NCBI GenBank assembly: GCA_036268485.1
Contig: DATAUC010000054.1
Coordinates: forward strand, 1-64,000
Length of the DNA: 64,000 nucleotides
Source: Bog-473 sp036268485
Lineage (GTDB): Bacteria > Actinomycetota > Acidimicrobiia > Acidimicrobiales > RAAP-2
Direction: 5' to 3'
The position numbers and the translations under genes are program-made. This document shows positions 1 to 8,005 of the stretch, piece after piece; position 1 is the stretch's first letter; every line of letters begins with the position of its first letter. The notes beneath the pieces are model-generated. The model was not told where the DNA came from, did no database searches, and was given only the letters and a program-made list of their open reading frames with translations.

Positions 1-1
1 G

Positions 2-1531
2 GCCCTCAACGCCGCGCTGGCCCGACCGATCATCGGGCATCAGGTCAAAGAGGTCATGCGCTCCCTGTTGCCGCTGGGCATCGACTGCACCGGTCTCGCC
101 ATGGATACCGCCATCGCCGCCTACCTCCTCGACGCCAGCAGTGGTGAGTACGAGCTTTCGGACCTGCGGGGCGGCGGCGAGGGTCAGCTGCAACTGAGTA
201 TGGGGGAACCCACCGAGGAGTTGCTCGATGTGGCCGGGTCCATGGTGACCGAGGCCCGGGACGTGGCCGAACTGGCTGCGGAGTACGAGCAGCGCCTGGT
301 CGTGCTCGACATGGCGGACCTGCACCGTGAGATCGAGAACCCCCTGGTGCGCGTCCTGGCCAAGATGGAGGTGGCCGGCATCGGCATTGACCGGGCCGAG
401 CTGCAGGGCATCGCCGACAACCTGAAGCGCTCCGCCGCCGAGCTGCAGCTGACCGTGTGTGAGCTGGCCGGCCACGACTTCAACGTCAACTCCACCCAGC
501 AATTGCGCACCGTGCTCTATGAGGAGCTCGGGCTCAAGCCGGGCAAGAAGACCAAGACCGGGTATTCGACCGACGCCCAGACGCTCGAGAGCCTGCGCGA
601 GGCCCACCCGATCATCCCGGCGCTGCTGTCCTACCGCGAGGTCGAGAAGCTGCGCTCGACCTACGGCGAGACGCTGCTGGCCGAGGTGGCGGCCGACGGA
701 CGCATCCACGCCTCCTTCGGCCAGACGGTGGCCCGCACCGGCCGCATCTCGTCGGACCGCCCCAACCTGCACAACATCCCGGTGCGCAGCGAGCTGGGCA
801 AGCAGTTCCGCCGGGCCTTCGTGCCGGCCGAGGGCTGCACCTTCCTGGTGGCCGACTACGACCAGGTCGAGCTCCGGGTCATCGCCCATCTCTCCGAGGA
901 CCCCGGCCTCATTCAGGCCATGACGTCGGGCTCCGATGTGCACCGGGTGGTGGCCTCGGGCGTCTACCGGGTGCCGCCCGAAGAGGTCACCCACACCCAG
1001 CGCGAGTTCTCCAAAATGGTCTCCTACGGGCTGGCCTACGGCATGGAGGCCTACGGCCTGAGCCAGCGCCTGGGCGTGCCGGTCGAGGAAGCGGCCGCCA
1101 TCATGGAGAGCTACTTCGGGGCCTTCCCCCGGGTCAAGGCCTACATGGACATGGCGGTGGCCGAGGCCCGCGACCGCGGCGCCACCCGGACCGAGTTCGG
1201 CCGCCTGCGCCCCCTGCCCGACCTCAACGCCTCGAACTACCGGCTCCGCCTGACGGCCGAACGCCAGGCCATGAACGCCGGCATTCAGGGTCTGGCGGCC
1301 GACATCTTCAAGCTGGCCCTCAAGCGCCTGGACGAGTCGTTCGAGCACGGAAAACTCCAGAGCCGGCTGGTCCTCCAGGTCCACGACGAGGTCATCGTCG
1401 AGGTCCCGGCCGGGGAGGAAGCCGAGGCCAGCCGCCTCACTGAGCTGGCCATGACCGGGGCGGCTGACATGAAGGTGCCCCTGACCATCTCCATGCACAC
1501 CGGTTCGAGCTGGGCCGACGCCAAAGGCTGA
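2..1531 (+). CDS. polA: DNA polymerase I, C-terminal part (cut by window start)
   Basis: This is the 3' part of DNA polymerase I, the replication and repair polymerase. The reading frame is open from the first bases of the window, so the 5'-nuclease domain and the start of the protein lie outside. Visible parts are the end of the 3'-5' exonuclease-like domain and the full polymerase domain. Motif A is DYDQVELR (canonical DYSQIELR), motif B is the R..K....YG helix in REFSKMVSYGLAYG, and motif C is VHDE. These are the metal-binding and nucleotide-binding residues of family A polymerases, so the visible part looks functional. It heads the conserved polA-rpsA-coaE-uvrB-uvrA order of actinobacteria. 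Confidence 0.96.
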   Translation, partial: ALNAALARPIIGHQVKEVMRSLLPLGIDCTGLAMDTAIAAYLLDASSGEYELSDLRGGGEGQLQLSMGEPTEELLDVAGSMVTEARDVAELAAEYEQRLVVLDMADLHREIENPLVRVLAKMEVAGIGIDRAELQGIADNLKRSAAELQLTVCELAGHDFNVNSTQQLRTVLYEELGLKPGKKTKTGYSTDAQTLESLREAHPIIPALLSYREVEKLRSTYGETLLAEVAADGRIHASFGQTVARTGRISSDRPNLHNIPVRSELGKQFRRAFVPAEGCTFLVADYDQVELRVIAHLSEDPGLIQAMTSGSDVHRVVASGVYRVPPEEVTHTQREFSKMVSYGLAYGMEAYGLSQRLGVPVEEAAAIMESYFGAFPRVKAYMDMAVAEARDRGATRTEFGRLRPLPDLNASNYRLRLTAERQAMNAGIQGLAADIFKLALKRLDESFEHGKLQSRLVLQVHDEVIVEVPAGEEAEASRLTELAMTGAADMKVPLTISMHTGSSWADAKG

Positions 1532-1630
1532 GCGACCAATCAGTCCGTACTTGAGATTCACGACGGCGAACTGCTCGTGCTCGTTCTCCGGATGGCTCGC
1601 CGACGAGAGGTCTATGAGGGACGGCAGGCG

Positions 1631-1636
1631 TAGCCT
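1631..1636 (+). promoter_or_regulatory. -10 box for a leaderless HD-domain gene
   Basis: TAGCCT lies 7 bases before the ATG at 1644 and no Shine-Dalgarno sequence precedes that ATG. This is the TAnnnT-N5-8-ATG arrangement of leaderless actinobacterial promoters. It supports 1644 as the start rather than in-frame codons further upstream. Confidence 0.5.
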
Positions 1637-1643
1637 TGGTGGC

Positions 1644-2246
1644 ATGACGGCACTCGAGCATCAAATCGTTGACCGGGCCTCGGACCGACCCGGCGAGCGG
1701 GCCAGCTTCACCCGGATGGACGAGTCGACGGCCGAGGACTGGGCGCTGATCACCGGGGCCGACCCCGAGTGGCGCCAGACCTTCGTGAACCACCTGCTGG
1801 ACCAGCTCCGGATCCTGGGGACGGGCACCGGGGGGTTCGCCGTGGACCGCCTGACCCACAGCCTGCAGACGGCGCACCGGGCCGAGCTCGATGGCCGGGA
1901 CGACGCCTACGTCGTGTGCGCCCTGTTGCACGACATCGGTGACACCCTGGGCCCGCAAAATCACGCCGAAGTGGCGGCCGTTGTGCTGCGGCCCTGGGTC
2001 TCCGAGGCCCACCACTGGATGGTGGCCCAGCACGGCGTGTTCCAGGGGTACTACTTCTGGCACCACCTGGGCGGCGACCGCAACGCCCGGGACCAGTTCA
2101 CCGGCCATCCGCACTACGACCTGACCGAGGAATTCGTACGGCTCTACGACATGCCGGCCTTCGATCCGGCCTATGCCACGCCGCCGCTCGAGCACTTCGA
2201 GCCGCTGCTGTCGTCCTTCTTCGCCAGCGCCTCCGTGGCGGGCTGA
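1644..2246 (+). CDS. HD-domain protein, PhnZ-like
   Basis: This 200-residue protein carries an HD metal-binding core: His72 (LTHSLQTA), the His96-Asp97 pair (LLHDIGD), His107, His123/124 and His130. The order resembles mixed-valence di-iron HD oxygenases such as PhnZ and relatives of myo-inositol oxygenase, as well as ordinary HD phosphohydrolases. Which reaction it catalyses cannot be told from sequence. The ATG at 1644 is chosen because a -10 box lies 7 bases upstream; a longer in-frame reading from 1551 has no supporting signal. It sits alone between polA and rpsA and is probably cytoplasmic. Confidence 0.75.
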   Translation: MTALEHQIVDRASDRPGERASFTRMDESTAEDWALITGADPEWRQTFVNHLLDQLRILGTGTGGFAVDRLTHSLQTAHRAELDGRDDAYVVCALLHDIGDTLGPQNHAEVAAVVLRPWVSEAHHWMVAQHGVFQGYYFWHHLGGDRNARDQFTGHPHYDLTEEFVRLYDMPAFDPAYATPPLEHFEPLLSSFFASASVAG

Positions 2247-2286
2247 AGGCCCCCCACCCGCCGGGCTACGAGGCCCTGGTCAGCCT

Positions 2287-2401
2287 GATAATCTGTACCG
2301 CCCGCTGGCACCGGCAGCTGGGCACCCTATTGGACTCACACCGACCCCGGCGCGGTCACCTGCCAGCAGCACCGGCAGTGCAGTTGAAAGCGAGCCTTTG
2401 A
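2287..2401 (+). promoter_or_regulatory. Probable rpsA promoter and leader
   Basis: The 155-base gap before rpsA contains a -10-like GATAATCT at 2287-2294 and then about 100 bases of leader. The leader has the direct repeat CACCGGCAG at 2309-2317 and 2370-2378, and the second copy can pair with CTGCC at 2360-2364 to form a small hairpin. S1 genes are often regulated by their own product in other bacteria; whether this leader does so is inference. Confidence 0.3.
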
Positions 2402-3871
2402 ATGTCTCCTGACGTACGCACCACCCTCCTCTCGCCCGAAAAAATGGGCACCTTCGACGCCGAGGGGAACTACATCCCCCGCACCATCGTCGATGACGAT
2501 CTCGGTGAAGCCGATCTCGAACAGGCGATGGGCGACTCCATCATCGAGTTCGAAGACGGCGATGTGATCGAAGGCACGGTCGTCAAGATCGACCGTGACG
2601 AAGTACTGCTGGACATCGGCTTCAAGTCCGAAGGCGTGATCCCGGCCCGTGAGCTGTCGATCCGCAACGACGTCCACCCCGAAGAGATTGTCTCCCTGGG
2701 CGACCACATAGAGGCCCTCGTCCTCCAGAAGGAAGACAAGGAAGGCCGTCTCGTCCTATCGAAGAAGCGCGCCCAGTACGAGCGGGCCTGGACGACCATT
2801 GAGAAGAAGAAGAACGACGGCGAGATGGTGTCGGGTCCGGTCATCGAAGTGGTCAAGGGTGGCCTCATCGTCGACATCGGACTGCGCGGCTTCCTGCCCG
2901 CCTCCCTGGTCGAGCTGCGTCGTGTGCGCGAGCTGCAGCCCTACGTGGGCAAGGTCATTGAGGCCAAGATCATTGAGCTCGACCGCAACCGTAACAACGT
3001 GGTGCTGTCCCGCCGGGCCTGGTTGGAAGAAGCGCAGAAAGAGCAGCGCGGCGACTTCCTGGCCAACCTCAAGCCGGGCGAGCGCCGCAAGGGTGTCGTC
3101 TCCTCGGTGGTCAACTTCGGTGCCTTCGTGGACCTGGGCGGCATGGACGGACTCGTCCACGTCTCCGAGCTGTCCTGGAAGCACGTCGACCACCCCTCAT
3201 CCGTCGTGCAGGTGGGCGATGAGATTGAGGTCGAAGTGCTCGACGTCGACCTGGACAAGGAGCGCATCTCCCTGTCGCTGAAGGCGACGCAGTCCGACCC
3301 CTGGCAGGAGTTCGCTGACAGCCACGCCGTCGGCCAGCTGGTCTACGGCCGCATCACCAAGCTGGTGCCCTTCGGCGCCTTCGTGCAGGTGGGCGACGGG
3401 ATCGAAGGACTGGTTCACATTTCCGAGATGGCCGTGCACCACGTGGACCTGCCCGAGCAGGTCGTCACGCCCGGCGAGGAACTGTGGGTCAAGATCATCG
3501 ACATCGACCTGCAGCGTCGCCGCATCTCGCTCTCCATTAAGCAGGCCGCCGAAGGTGGCGAGGTCTCCGAGGAGTACCGCGAGGCCTTTGGTGAGCACGC
3601 CTACGACGAAGAGGGCAACTACATCGGCTTCGACTACGCCGAGGGGGAGTTCACGCCCGAGACCGAGGCGCAGGCCGCCTGGGCCGACTTCGCCGAAGAG
3701 GTTGGCGTACCGGTGGCCGAGCCCGCCCAGGCAACCGACGCAGCCGGTGCCGAGGGCGTTGACGACGGTGCCGCGGGCGAAGTTGCAGCCGAGCCCGTCG
3801 CCGAGGTAGCTCCAGAAGCAGCGGCTGAAGTTGCGGTTGAAGCCGCAGCCGAGGCAGCGCCCGAAGCCTGA
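2402..3871 (+). CDS. rpsA: 30S ribosomal protein S1
   Basis: Ribosomal protein S1 binds mRNA and brings it to the 30S subunit. The 489-residue protein has four S1 RNA-binding (OB-fold) repeats at about residues 51-118, 136-204, 222-291 and 308-378. The third and fourth carry the classic FGAFV..G..GLVHISE pattern. A long Ala/Glu-rich acidic tail (about 430-489) follows. Four repeats is normal for actinobacterial S1, against six in Escherichia coli. The ATG at 2402 is used; a later ATG at 2444 has no better ribosome-binding site. A strong hairpin terminator follows the stop. Confidence 0.97.
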   Translation: MSPDVRTTLLSPEKMGTFDAEGNYIPRTIVDDDLGEADLEQAMGDSIIEFEDGDVIEGTVVKIDRDEVLLDIGFKSEGVIPARELSIRNDVHPEEIVSLGDHIEALVLQKEDKEGRLVLSKKRAQYERAWTTIEKKKNDGEMVSGPVIEVVKGGLIVDIGLRGFLPASLVELRRVRELQPYVGKVIEAKIIELDRNRNNVVLSRRAWLEEAQKEQRGDFLANLKPGERRKGVVSSVVNFGAFVDLGGMDGLVHVSELSWKHVDHPSSVVQVGDEIEVEVLDVDLDKERISLSLKATQSDPWQEFADSHAVGQLVYGRITKLVPFGAFVQVGDGIEGLVHISEMAVHHVDLPEQVVTPGEELWVKIIDIDLQRRRISLSIKQAAEGGEVSEEYREAFGEHAYDEEGNYIGFDYAEGEFTPETEAQAAWADFAEEVGVPVAEPAQATDAAGAEGVDDGAAGEVAAEPVAEVAPEAAAEVAVEAAAEAAPEA

Positions 3872-3911
3872 TCAGTGGGCGCCCCTTTGGCGCTGATGTT
3901 TGTGTGAACTT

Positions 3912-3951
3912 GCTACTGCCCTGCGTCGGAATCTCGATGCAGGGCAGTAGC
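3912..3951 (+). terminator. Hairpin terminator after rpsA
   Basis: A 17-base-pair stem with one G-U pair (left arm 3912-3928, right arm 3935-3951) and a 6-base loop begins 41 bases after the rpsA stop. No clear T run follows, as is common for high-GC actinobacterial terminators. Confidence 0.75.
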
Positions 3952-3972
3952 CATTTCAAGCACTGTTCCCTA

Positions 3973-3997
3973 GCATCACTGGTGATGCAGGTATGAT
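3973..3997 (+). promoter_or_regulatory. Operator palindrome and leaderless promoter of the TA pair
   Basis: GCATCAC-TG-GTGATGC (3973-3988) is a 16-base palindrome, followed by a -10 box TATGAT (3992-3997) only 6 bases before the ATG at 4004. The mRNA is therefore probably leaderless. The palindrome lies between the expected -35 and -10 boxes, where a ribbon-helix-helix antitoxin would bind to repress its own operon. A partial repeat of the half-site (TGATGC) overlaps the -10 box. Confidence 0.6.
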
Positions 3998-4003
3998 GCA
4001 ACC

Positions 4004-4234
4004 ATGAGAACCACAGTGGATCTGCCGCCAGCCGTTCATCAGCGGGCCCGAAAGATTGCCCAGGAGCGTCATCAGTCACTGTCCTCCGTAGTAGCGGATC
4101 TGGCGATACGCGGTCTGGCGACGCTCGGCGAGCCGCTGGAACTCAAGACTGACAAGAAGAGCGGTTTCCCTGTCATCGCACTTGGACGGCGGATTACCTC
4201 AGAGGAAGTGGCTGCTGCCCTGGACGACGAATGA
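4004..4234 (+). CDS. VapB-type antitoxin (ribbon-helix-helix)
   Basis: This 76-residue protein starts with the beta strand and helices of a ribbon-helix-helix DNA-binding domain (TTVDLPPAVHQRARKIA, then SLSSVVADLAIRGL). An acidic C-terminal tail probably wraps the toxin. It overlaps the PIN-domain gene by 4 bases (ATGA), the usual antitoxin-toxin order. In this family the antitoxin neutralises the RNase toxin and represses the operon through a palindromic operator like the one at 3973-3988. The family is clear from fold pattern and context; the subfamily is not. Confidence 0.82.
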   Translation: MRTTVDLPPAVHQRARKIAQERHQSLSSVVADLAIRGLATLGEPLELKTDKKSGFPVIALGRRITSEEVAAALDDE

Positions 4235-4626
4235 CCGCCACGTACTTGCTCGATGCCAATGCGCTGATCGCCCTCGTGGTGTCCGATCATGTCCACCACG
4301 ACACGGTGGCGAGTTGGGCGGCCAGCGTCGATGGGGTCGCCCTGTGTCCGATCGTCGAAGGTGCATTTGTTCGCTTCCTCGTACGTTCCGGCGAAAGCTC
4401 GGCCACGGCGATGGGCATATTGTCCGGCCTCTACGACTCGCCAAGGTGTGCCTTTTGGTCCGACGAGATCTCCTACACGACCGTGGGCCTGGGGCACATC
4501 ACGGGCCATCGACAAGTTACCGACGCCTACCTTGCCGCTCTGGCGGCCAGCCAAGGCTGTCGCCTGGCGACGCTTGATGGAGCGCTCGCTAGAGCGCTCC
4601 CTGGTGAGGCAGAGCTGATCCGTTAA
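4231..4626 (+). CDS. vapC: VapC-type PIN-domain toxin RNase
   Basis: This 131-residue PIN-domain protein is the toxin of the pair. PIN toxins are Mg-dependent endoribonucleases that cut tRNA or rRNA. The acidic active-site residues are in place: Asp8 in LLDANAL, Glu43, Asp98 in TDAYLAALA and Asp116 in LATLDGAL. Length is normal for VapC. Its start overlaps the antitoxin stop by 4 bases, so the two are translationally coupled. All four acids are present, so it is probably active. The RNA target cannot be predicted. Confidence 0.88.
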   Translation: MTATYLLDANALIALVVSDHVHHDTVASWAASVDGVALCPIVEGAFVRFLVRSGESSATAMGILSGLYDSPRCAFWSDEISYTTVGLGHITGHRQVTDAYLAALAASQGCRLATLDGALARALPGEAELIR

Positions 4627-4701
4627 GAGGCGAAATCACCGTTCTCGCCCAGTTCGACGTCGATGGAGGTACCGAAGGGGCCAGCGACAGCCCGATCAGA
4701 T

Positions 4702-4716
4702 CCAAGCGAAGCTTGG
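4702..4716. terminator. Short hairpin between convergent vapC and tetR
   Basis: CCAAGC-GAA-GCTTGG forms a perfect 6-pair stem with a 3-base loop. It lies in the 105-base gap between two convergent genes, so it could end transcription from either side. It is short and has no T tract. Confidence 0.35.
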
Positions 4717-4731
4717 TGCAGCCTTCGTCGT

Positions 4732-5379
4732 TCAGGGTTGTCCGTAAATCGCCCGCAGCGTGATGGCCGTCAGCGTCTCAATGAGGTGCTCGTCATCCTT
4801 CTCGGAGCCCGGCTCCAACGAGGCCTGCTGCCCCGATCGCCAGTACATGTTGGTGAGGGCCACGGCCAGATCCATTGCGCTGGGTGGACCGGGTAGCGCG
4901 CGGCCGGCGGCCCGCTCGTCTTCAATGGACTGGGCGCCCGCCCGTACGACGTCGTCGGTGACCCCACGCCAGAAGGCCCGCAGCTCGTCGTCGTTCTCGG
5001 CCAGCACGTCCATGGCTCGCATGAGTGGTCCGTTGGCTCGCCACCTGGCCAGCAGGGTGCGATTGAGCGCGGTGATGGCGTCATGCGGCGACGTGGCCGC
5101 AGTTAGCGCGGTGCGAATGGACTGGCTTAGCTCGACCGACGTGCGATCGGCCAGAGCCCGGATGACGGCGGCCCGCGAGTCGAAGTAGAAGTAGAAGGAC
5201 GAGCGCGAGATGCCCGCCCCAGTGCTCAGCTCATCGATGGTGATGGCCGTCATGGGCTTCGTGCCGAGGAGCTGCCAGGCCGTATCGAGGATGGCGTCCT
5301 TCTTGAGGTCGCCCTTGCTGGGCCCCTCACGGCGCCGGCGGGTCGGGGTCTGAGTCGCCCCGCTCTTGGTTTCGCTCAC
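4732..5379 (-). CDS. TetR-family transcriptional regulator
   Basis: This 215-residue regulator has a basic N-terminal stretch and a TetR helix-turn-helix at about residues 28-75 (ITIDELSTGAGISRSSFYFYF). A helical ligand-binding domain follows. It contains a GMP-like TetR_C pattern with a Trp/Tyr-rich end (MYWRSGQQ). The GTG at 5379 is preferred because it falls just after the upstream gene ends at 5405; longer readings overlap that gene. It is the last gene of a three-gene operon with a secreted hydrolase and an M28-like peptidase. The natural expectation is that it regulates this operon or the divergent dioxygenase gene. Confidence 0.85.
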   Translation of the reverse strand: MSETKSGATQTPTRRRREGPSKGDLKKDAILDTAWQLLGTKPMTAITIDELSTGAGISRSSFYFYFDSRAAVIRALADRTSVELSQSIRTALTAATSPHDAITALNRTLLARWRANGPLMRAMDVLAENDDELRAFWRGVTDDVVRAGAQSIEDERAAGRALPGPPSAMDLAVALTNMYWRSGQQASLEPGSEKDDEHLIETLTAITLRAIYGQP

Positions 5380-5404
5380 AGAGGCAGGGTATCGGTCGGC
5401 TTGA

Positions 5405-6988
5405 TCACAGCGGGGTGAGGTCGAGCGCCGAGAGGCTCGCCTTGGGCACACCACCGAGGTCAAGCACCATCTGGGTGAACGAAACGATCTCTCTGTGCAT
5501 GAGCGCGAAGTCGGTCTTCTTCACGGTGGGAATGCCCCAGTTCAACAGGTAGGTCGGACCCGTGATGTAGTTCATGGTCATCACGTGGCCATCGGACCAC
5601 AGCTGAGTGCCCTCGCCGGGCCAGCCGTACCCATTCGGTGCTTCGGGCACGCTGACGTAGGGACGCAGCGCCAGGGCCGGTCCGGCGCTGGCTCTTGTGA
5701 TGGCGGCCAGGCTGGCATCGACCAGGGCCTTGTTCTCGGGCAGGAAAAGCACGCCCAACTCGGGCTGTCCGGTCAGCGTCATGTCGCCCTGCTCGTTCTC
5801 CTCCCAGGCCAGTGCGCCCAAATGCTCCAACGTGATGGCGCAGGCGGCTCGGCGCAGCGTGGTGTTGCGGTGTTTCTTGGCGAAGGTGACCTGACCGAGC
5901 CCACCGTGGAAGTGACCGGTGGTGAAGGTGATCAAGATGCTGCGGGGCAGGGAGTCCTTGGGCAGCCGGGTCAGGTAGTTGGCCATGGCGATGATGGCGT
6001 CCGGCCCGTTGTCCTCCACGCCGTTGGGTCCGTCGGAATGCGAGTTGAGGATGATGTATTCATCGCTGCGGCCCGGGATGAGGCCAACCACATTGCGGCT
6101 CACCATGTGCTCGACGGTGGAACGCACGGTCAGCCGGACGCTGGTGCCCTCCAGGGCGAGCTTCTGCAACGTGGCCCCGGCATCCCGGTCGACGAAGACA
6201 CCCGGCACGTTGCGAATCGTGCCGTCGTAGGGGAAGTACGACCCATGGGCCGCGTCGGCGGGCAGGTCGATGATCCCGATGGCCCCTGCGGCGCCGCTGG
6301 TGTCCAGCGCGTCGAGAAGGGTGATGAGATCACCCACGCCGGTCCAGGGGCGGGAGTAGTTCCCCGTCGGACTGAGGACCCCGTCCGGGTCGTACTTGCC
6401 GTAGGCAATCGTCTCCATGAGGGAATAGGCGATGGATCCGACCGGCATGGCGAAGAGGGCGATCTTGCCGGTGAGCGACCCCTTGGCCGGCATGGCGCCG
6501 GGCAGGATCACGGCCAATTCGCAGGTGACGCCAGCGGCCGAGGTGCCTCCGGCATAGGGGAGGTACGACGCCGTCGGTATGGTGCCGGCGTGCGGTCCGT
6601 AGGGGACCTCGAGGGCCCAGTGCGAAGCCGACCAGCGCGGGAAAGGCACGGGTTCGGTGTGCACGTCCTGCACGCCGGCCTCCCCGAGGCGGGTGATCAG
6701 CAGGTCGATGAATTGTTCGTGGATGGGGGAGCCGGTGGAGCGCATGCCCATGGCATCGAGGTCGTGCTGCCACGACTCGAGTTGCCGCGCGGTGACGAAG
6801 TCGCCGGCGTCGACGGTCTTGGCGGCCGAGCGCGGGAGCTTGGTGGTGGGCCACTTGGTGCTGCTGGCGCTGGCAGCCGTGGCGTCGGTCAGGGCCGTGC
6901 CACCGACGGCCAACGTGCCGGCGAGGGCGCCGGCGCCGATGAGAAGTTGGCGGCGCGACACCGTCGGCGAGTCGGGCTTCTCGTTCAT
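5405..6988 (-). CDS. Tat-exported M28-like metallopeptidase with PA domain
   Basis: The 527-residue protein opens with a twin-arginine signal (SRRQLLIGAGALAG) and so is probably exported folded. Residues about 150-290 look like a PA (protease-associated) insert. The following region has the M28 zinc-peptidase layout: NSHSDGPNGVEDNGPDA near residues 315-331 (H-x-D and E-D-N metal ligands), then TLEHLGA. M28 enzymes are aminopeptidases or carboxypeptidases using two zincs, but the usual ligands are only partly recognisable here, so the substrate is open. Its ATG overlaps the upstream hydrolase stop (ATGA) and the TetR gene follows 25 bases later. Confidence 0.7.
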   Translation of the reverse strand: MNEKPDSPTVSRRQLLIGAGALAGTLAVGGTALTDATAASASSTKWPTTKLPRSAAKTVDAGDFVTARQLESWQHDLDAMGMRSTGSPIHEQFIDLLITRLGEAGVQDVHTEPVPFPRWSASHWALEVPYGPHAGTIPTASYLPYAGGTSAAGVTCELAVILPGAMPAKGSLTGKIALFAMPVGSIAYSLMETIAYGKYDPDGVLSPTGNYSRPWTGVGDLITLLDALDTSGAAGAIGIIDLPADAAHGSYFPYDGTIRNVPGVFVDRDAGATLQKLALEGTSVRLTVRSTVEHMVSRNVVGLIPGRSDEYIILNSHSDGPNGVEDNGPDAIIAMANYLTRLPKDSLPRSILITFTTGHFHGGLGQVTFAKKHRNTTLRRAACAITLEHLGALAWEENEQGDMTLTGQPELGVLFLPENKALVDASLAAITRASAGPALALRPYVSVPEAPNGYGWPGEGTQLWSDGHVMTMNYITGPTYLLNWGIPTVKKTDFALMHREIVSFTQMVLDLGGVPKASLSALDLTPL

Positions 6989-7926
6989 GGTCCTCCGATG
7001 GGTGCGGGCTTGGTCACGCTGCCGGGCCAGTTGGGGTTGACGGTGATTTCAGGCTGCGGACCGGTGAAGGCGGTGGCGGCCAAGGGGTTGCCGCGCAGTT
7101 GGTACTCCAGCCAGGCTGTGGCGTATCCCAGCTCACCGTCGGGATTGCCCCCGTCATCGGAGTTCTGGACCGCCGAGTGGTCGGCCGCCTTGCCGTCGGA
7201 GTTGACGATGATGCCCATGACGGCCTGCCCGGGCAGTTGGTCGAAGTAGTTGGCCGCTACCTCAGGGTTGGCGATGATGGCGTCGGCGAATCCATAGGTC
7301 GAGATCAAGAAGGTGGGCTGCTTGACCAGGGAAAGGTTTGTGGAGCAGTAGGCCGCGGCGGGGCAGTCGGGGTTGGGGAACGAATAGATGGATGCCGGCA
7401 GCGAGAAGGTCATCAGGGTCTTCACAGCCGGGTCGAATTCAGCCAGCCGCGCCGCCGCGGTGGCGCCCTGGGAGTGGCCGACGGCGGCGATCTCATCTGT
7501 ATTCAGGTGGCCCGCATACGTGCTGCCGGCAGTCGTGTTCTGGGCCACCAGGTAGTGCGACCCGGCCTCGACCTCGCGGCCGCTGCCGGTATTGGTGAGA
7601 TCGCTGGCGATCACCGTGAAGCCGTAGGAGGCGAAGTGGGAAAGGATCGTCGTGTAGAGGCCGGGGGTGGCGCCGGTTCCGTTGGCCCAGTCCACGATGG
7701 GGCTGGTGAAGCCCAGCGCGTTGTAGTCGGCCGGGCGGAAGATCGTGAAACCGCCGGCGCCGGGCAGTGTCGCCGTGGCAACCGCGGTGGCGTAGGGACC
7801 GGGGGCCGAAAAGGTGGTCTGCACCGGAAGGGGTGGCGTGGGCGCCAAGGAGACGGAAAGGTGGGCGGGGGTGGTGACCAGGCTCGTCACCGACAGCAGA
7901 GCCAACGCGAGCGGTGACGGCAGCAT
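6985..7926 (-). CDS. Secreted alpha/beta hydrolase (PETase/cutinase-like)
   Basis: This 313-residue protein has an N-terminal Sec signal peptide (residues 1 to about 25) and an alpha/beta-hydrolase fold. The nucleophile elbow is GHSQG with Ser152 and the catalytic His is probably His250 (ADHS). The second half, including an NPDCPAAAYC loop with two cysteines and ADHSAVQN, resembles the polyester-hydrolase/chlorophyllase-like family that includes actinobacterial cutinases and PET hydrolases. An extracellular esterase or lipase acting on polymers or lipids is likely; PET activity is not implied. The stop overlaps the next gene's ATG, so the pair is coupled. Confidence 0.72.
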   Translation of the reverse strand: MLPSPLALALLSVTSLVTTPAHLSVSLAPTPPLPVQTTFSAPGPYATAVATATLPGAGGFTIFRPADYNALGFTSPIVDWANGTGATPGLYTTILSHFASYGFTVIASDLTNTGSGREVEAGSHYLVAQNTTAGSTYAGHLNTDEIAAVGHSQGATAAARLAEFDPAVKTLMTFSLPASIYSFPNPDCPAAAYCSTNLSLVKQPTFLISTYGFADAIIANPEVAANYFDQLPGQAVMGIIVNSDGKAADHSAVQNSDDGGNPDGELGYATAWLEYQLRGNPLAATAFTGPQPEITVNPNWPGSVTKPAPIGGP

Positions 7927-7940
7927 CGGCCCTCATAGTA

Positions 7941-7977
7941 GACATAGTGTCGAGAAAAATCAATGAAGTGTTGAGAA
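7941..7977. promoter_or_regulatory. Direct-repeat operator candidate in divergent promoter region
   Basis: The 79-base gap between the divergent hydrolase and dioxygenase genes holds AGTGTCGAGAA (7946-7956) and AGTGTTGAGAA (7967-7977). Their starts are 21 bases apart, two helical turns. The first copy also overlaps a small palindrome GACA-TAG-TGTC (7941-7951). These are good candidates for binding by the operon's TetR regulator; this is inference from position. Confidence 0.4.
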
Positions 7978-7993
7978 TGAGAAAGAGGCTCGG

Positions 7994-7999
7994 TAGGGT
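7994..7999 (+). promoter_or_regulatory. -10 box, leaderless promoter of the dioxygenase gene
   Basis: TAGGGT lies 6 bases before the ATG at 8006 with no room for a leader, matching the leaderless pattern seen repeatedly in this window. Confidence 0.45.
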
Positions 8000-8005
8000 A
8001 GGACG

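Noticed and set aside
5495..7249. 584-residue open frame on the plus strand
   Set aside because: It is antisense to the M28-like and hydrolase genes; its product is Gly/Val/Arg-rich with no domain, as expected of a high-GC shadow frame.
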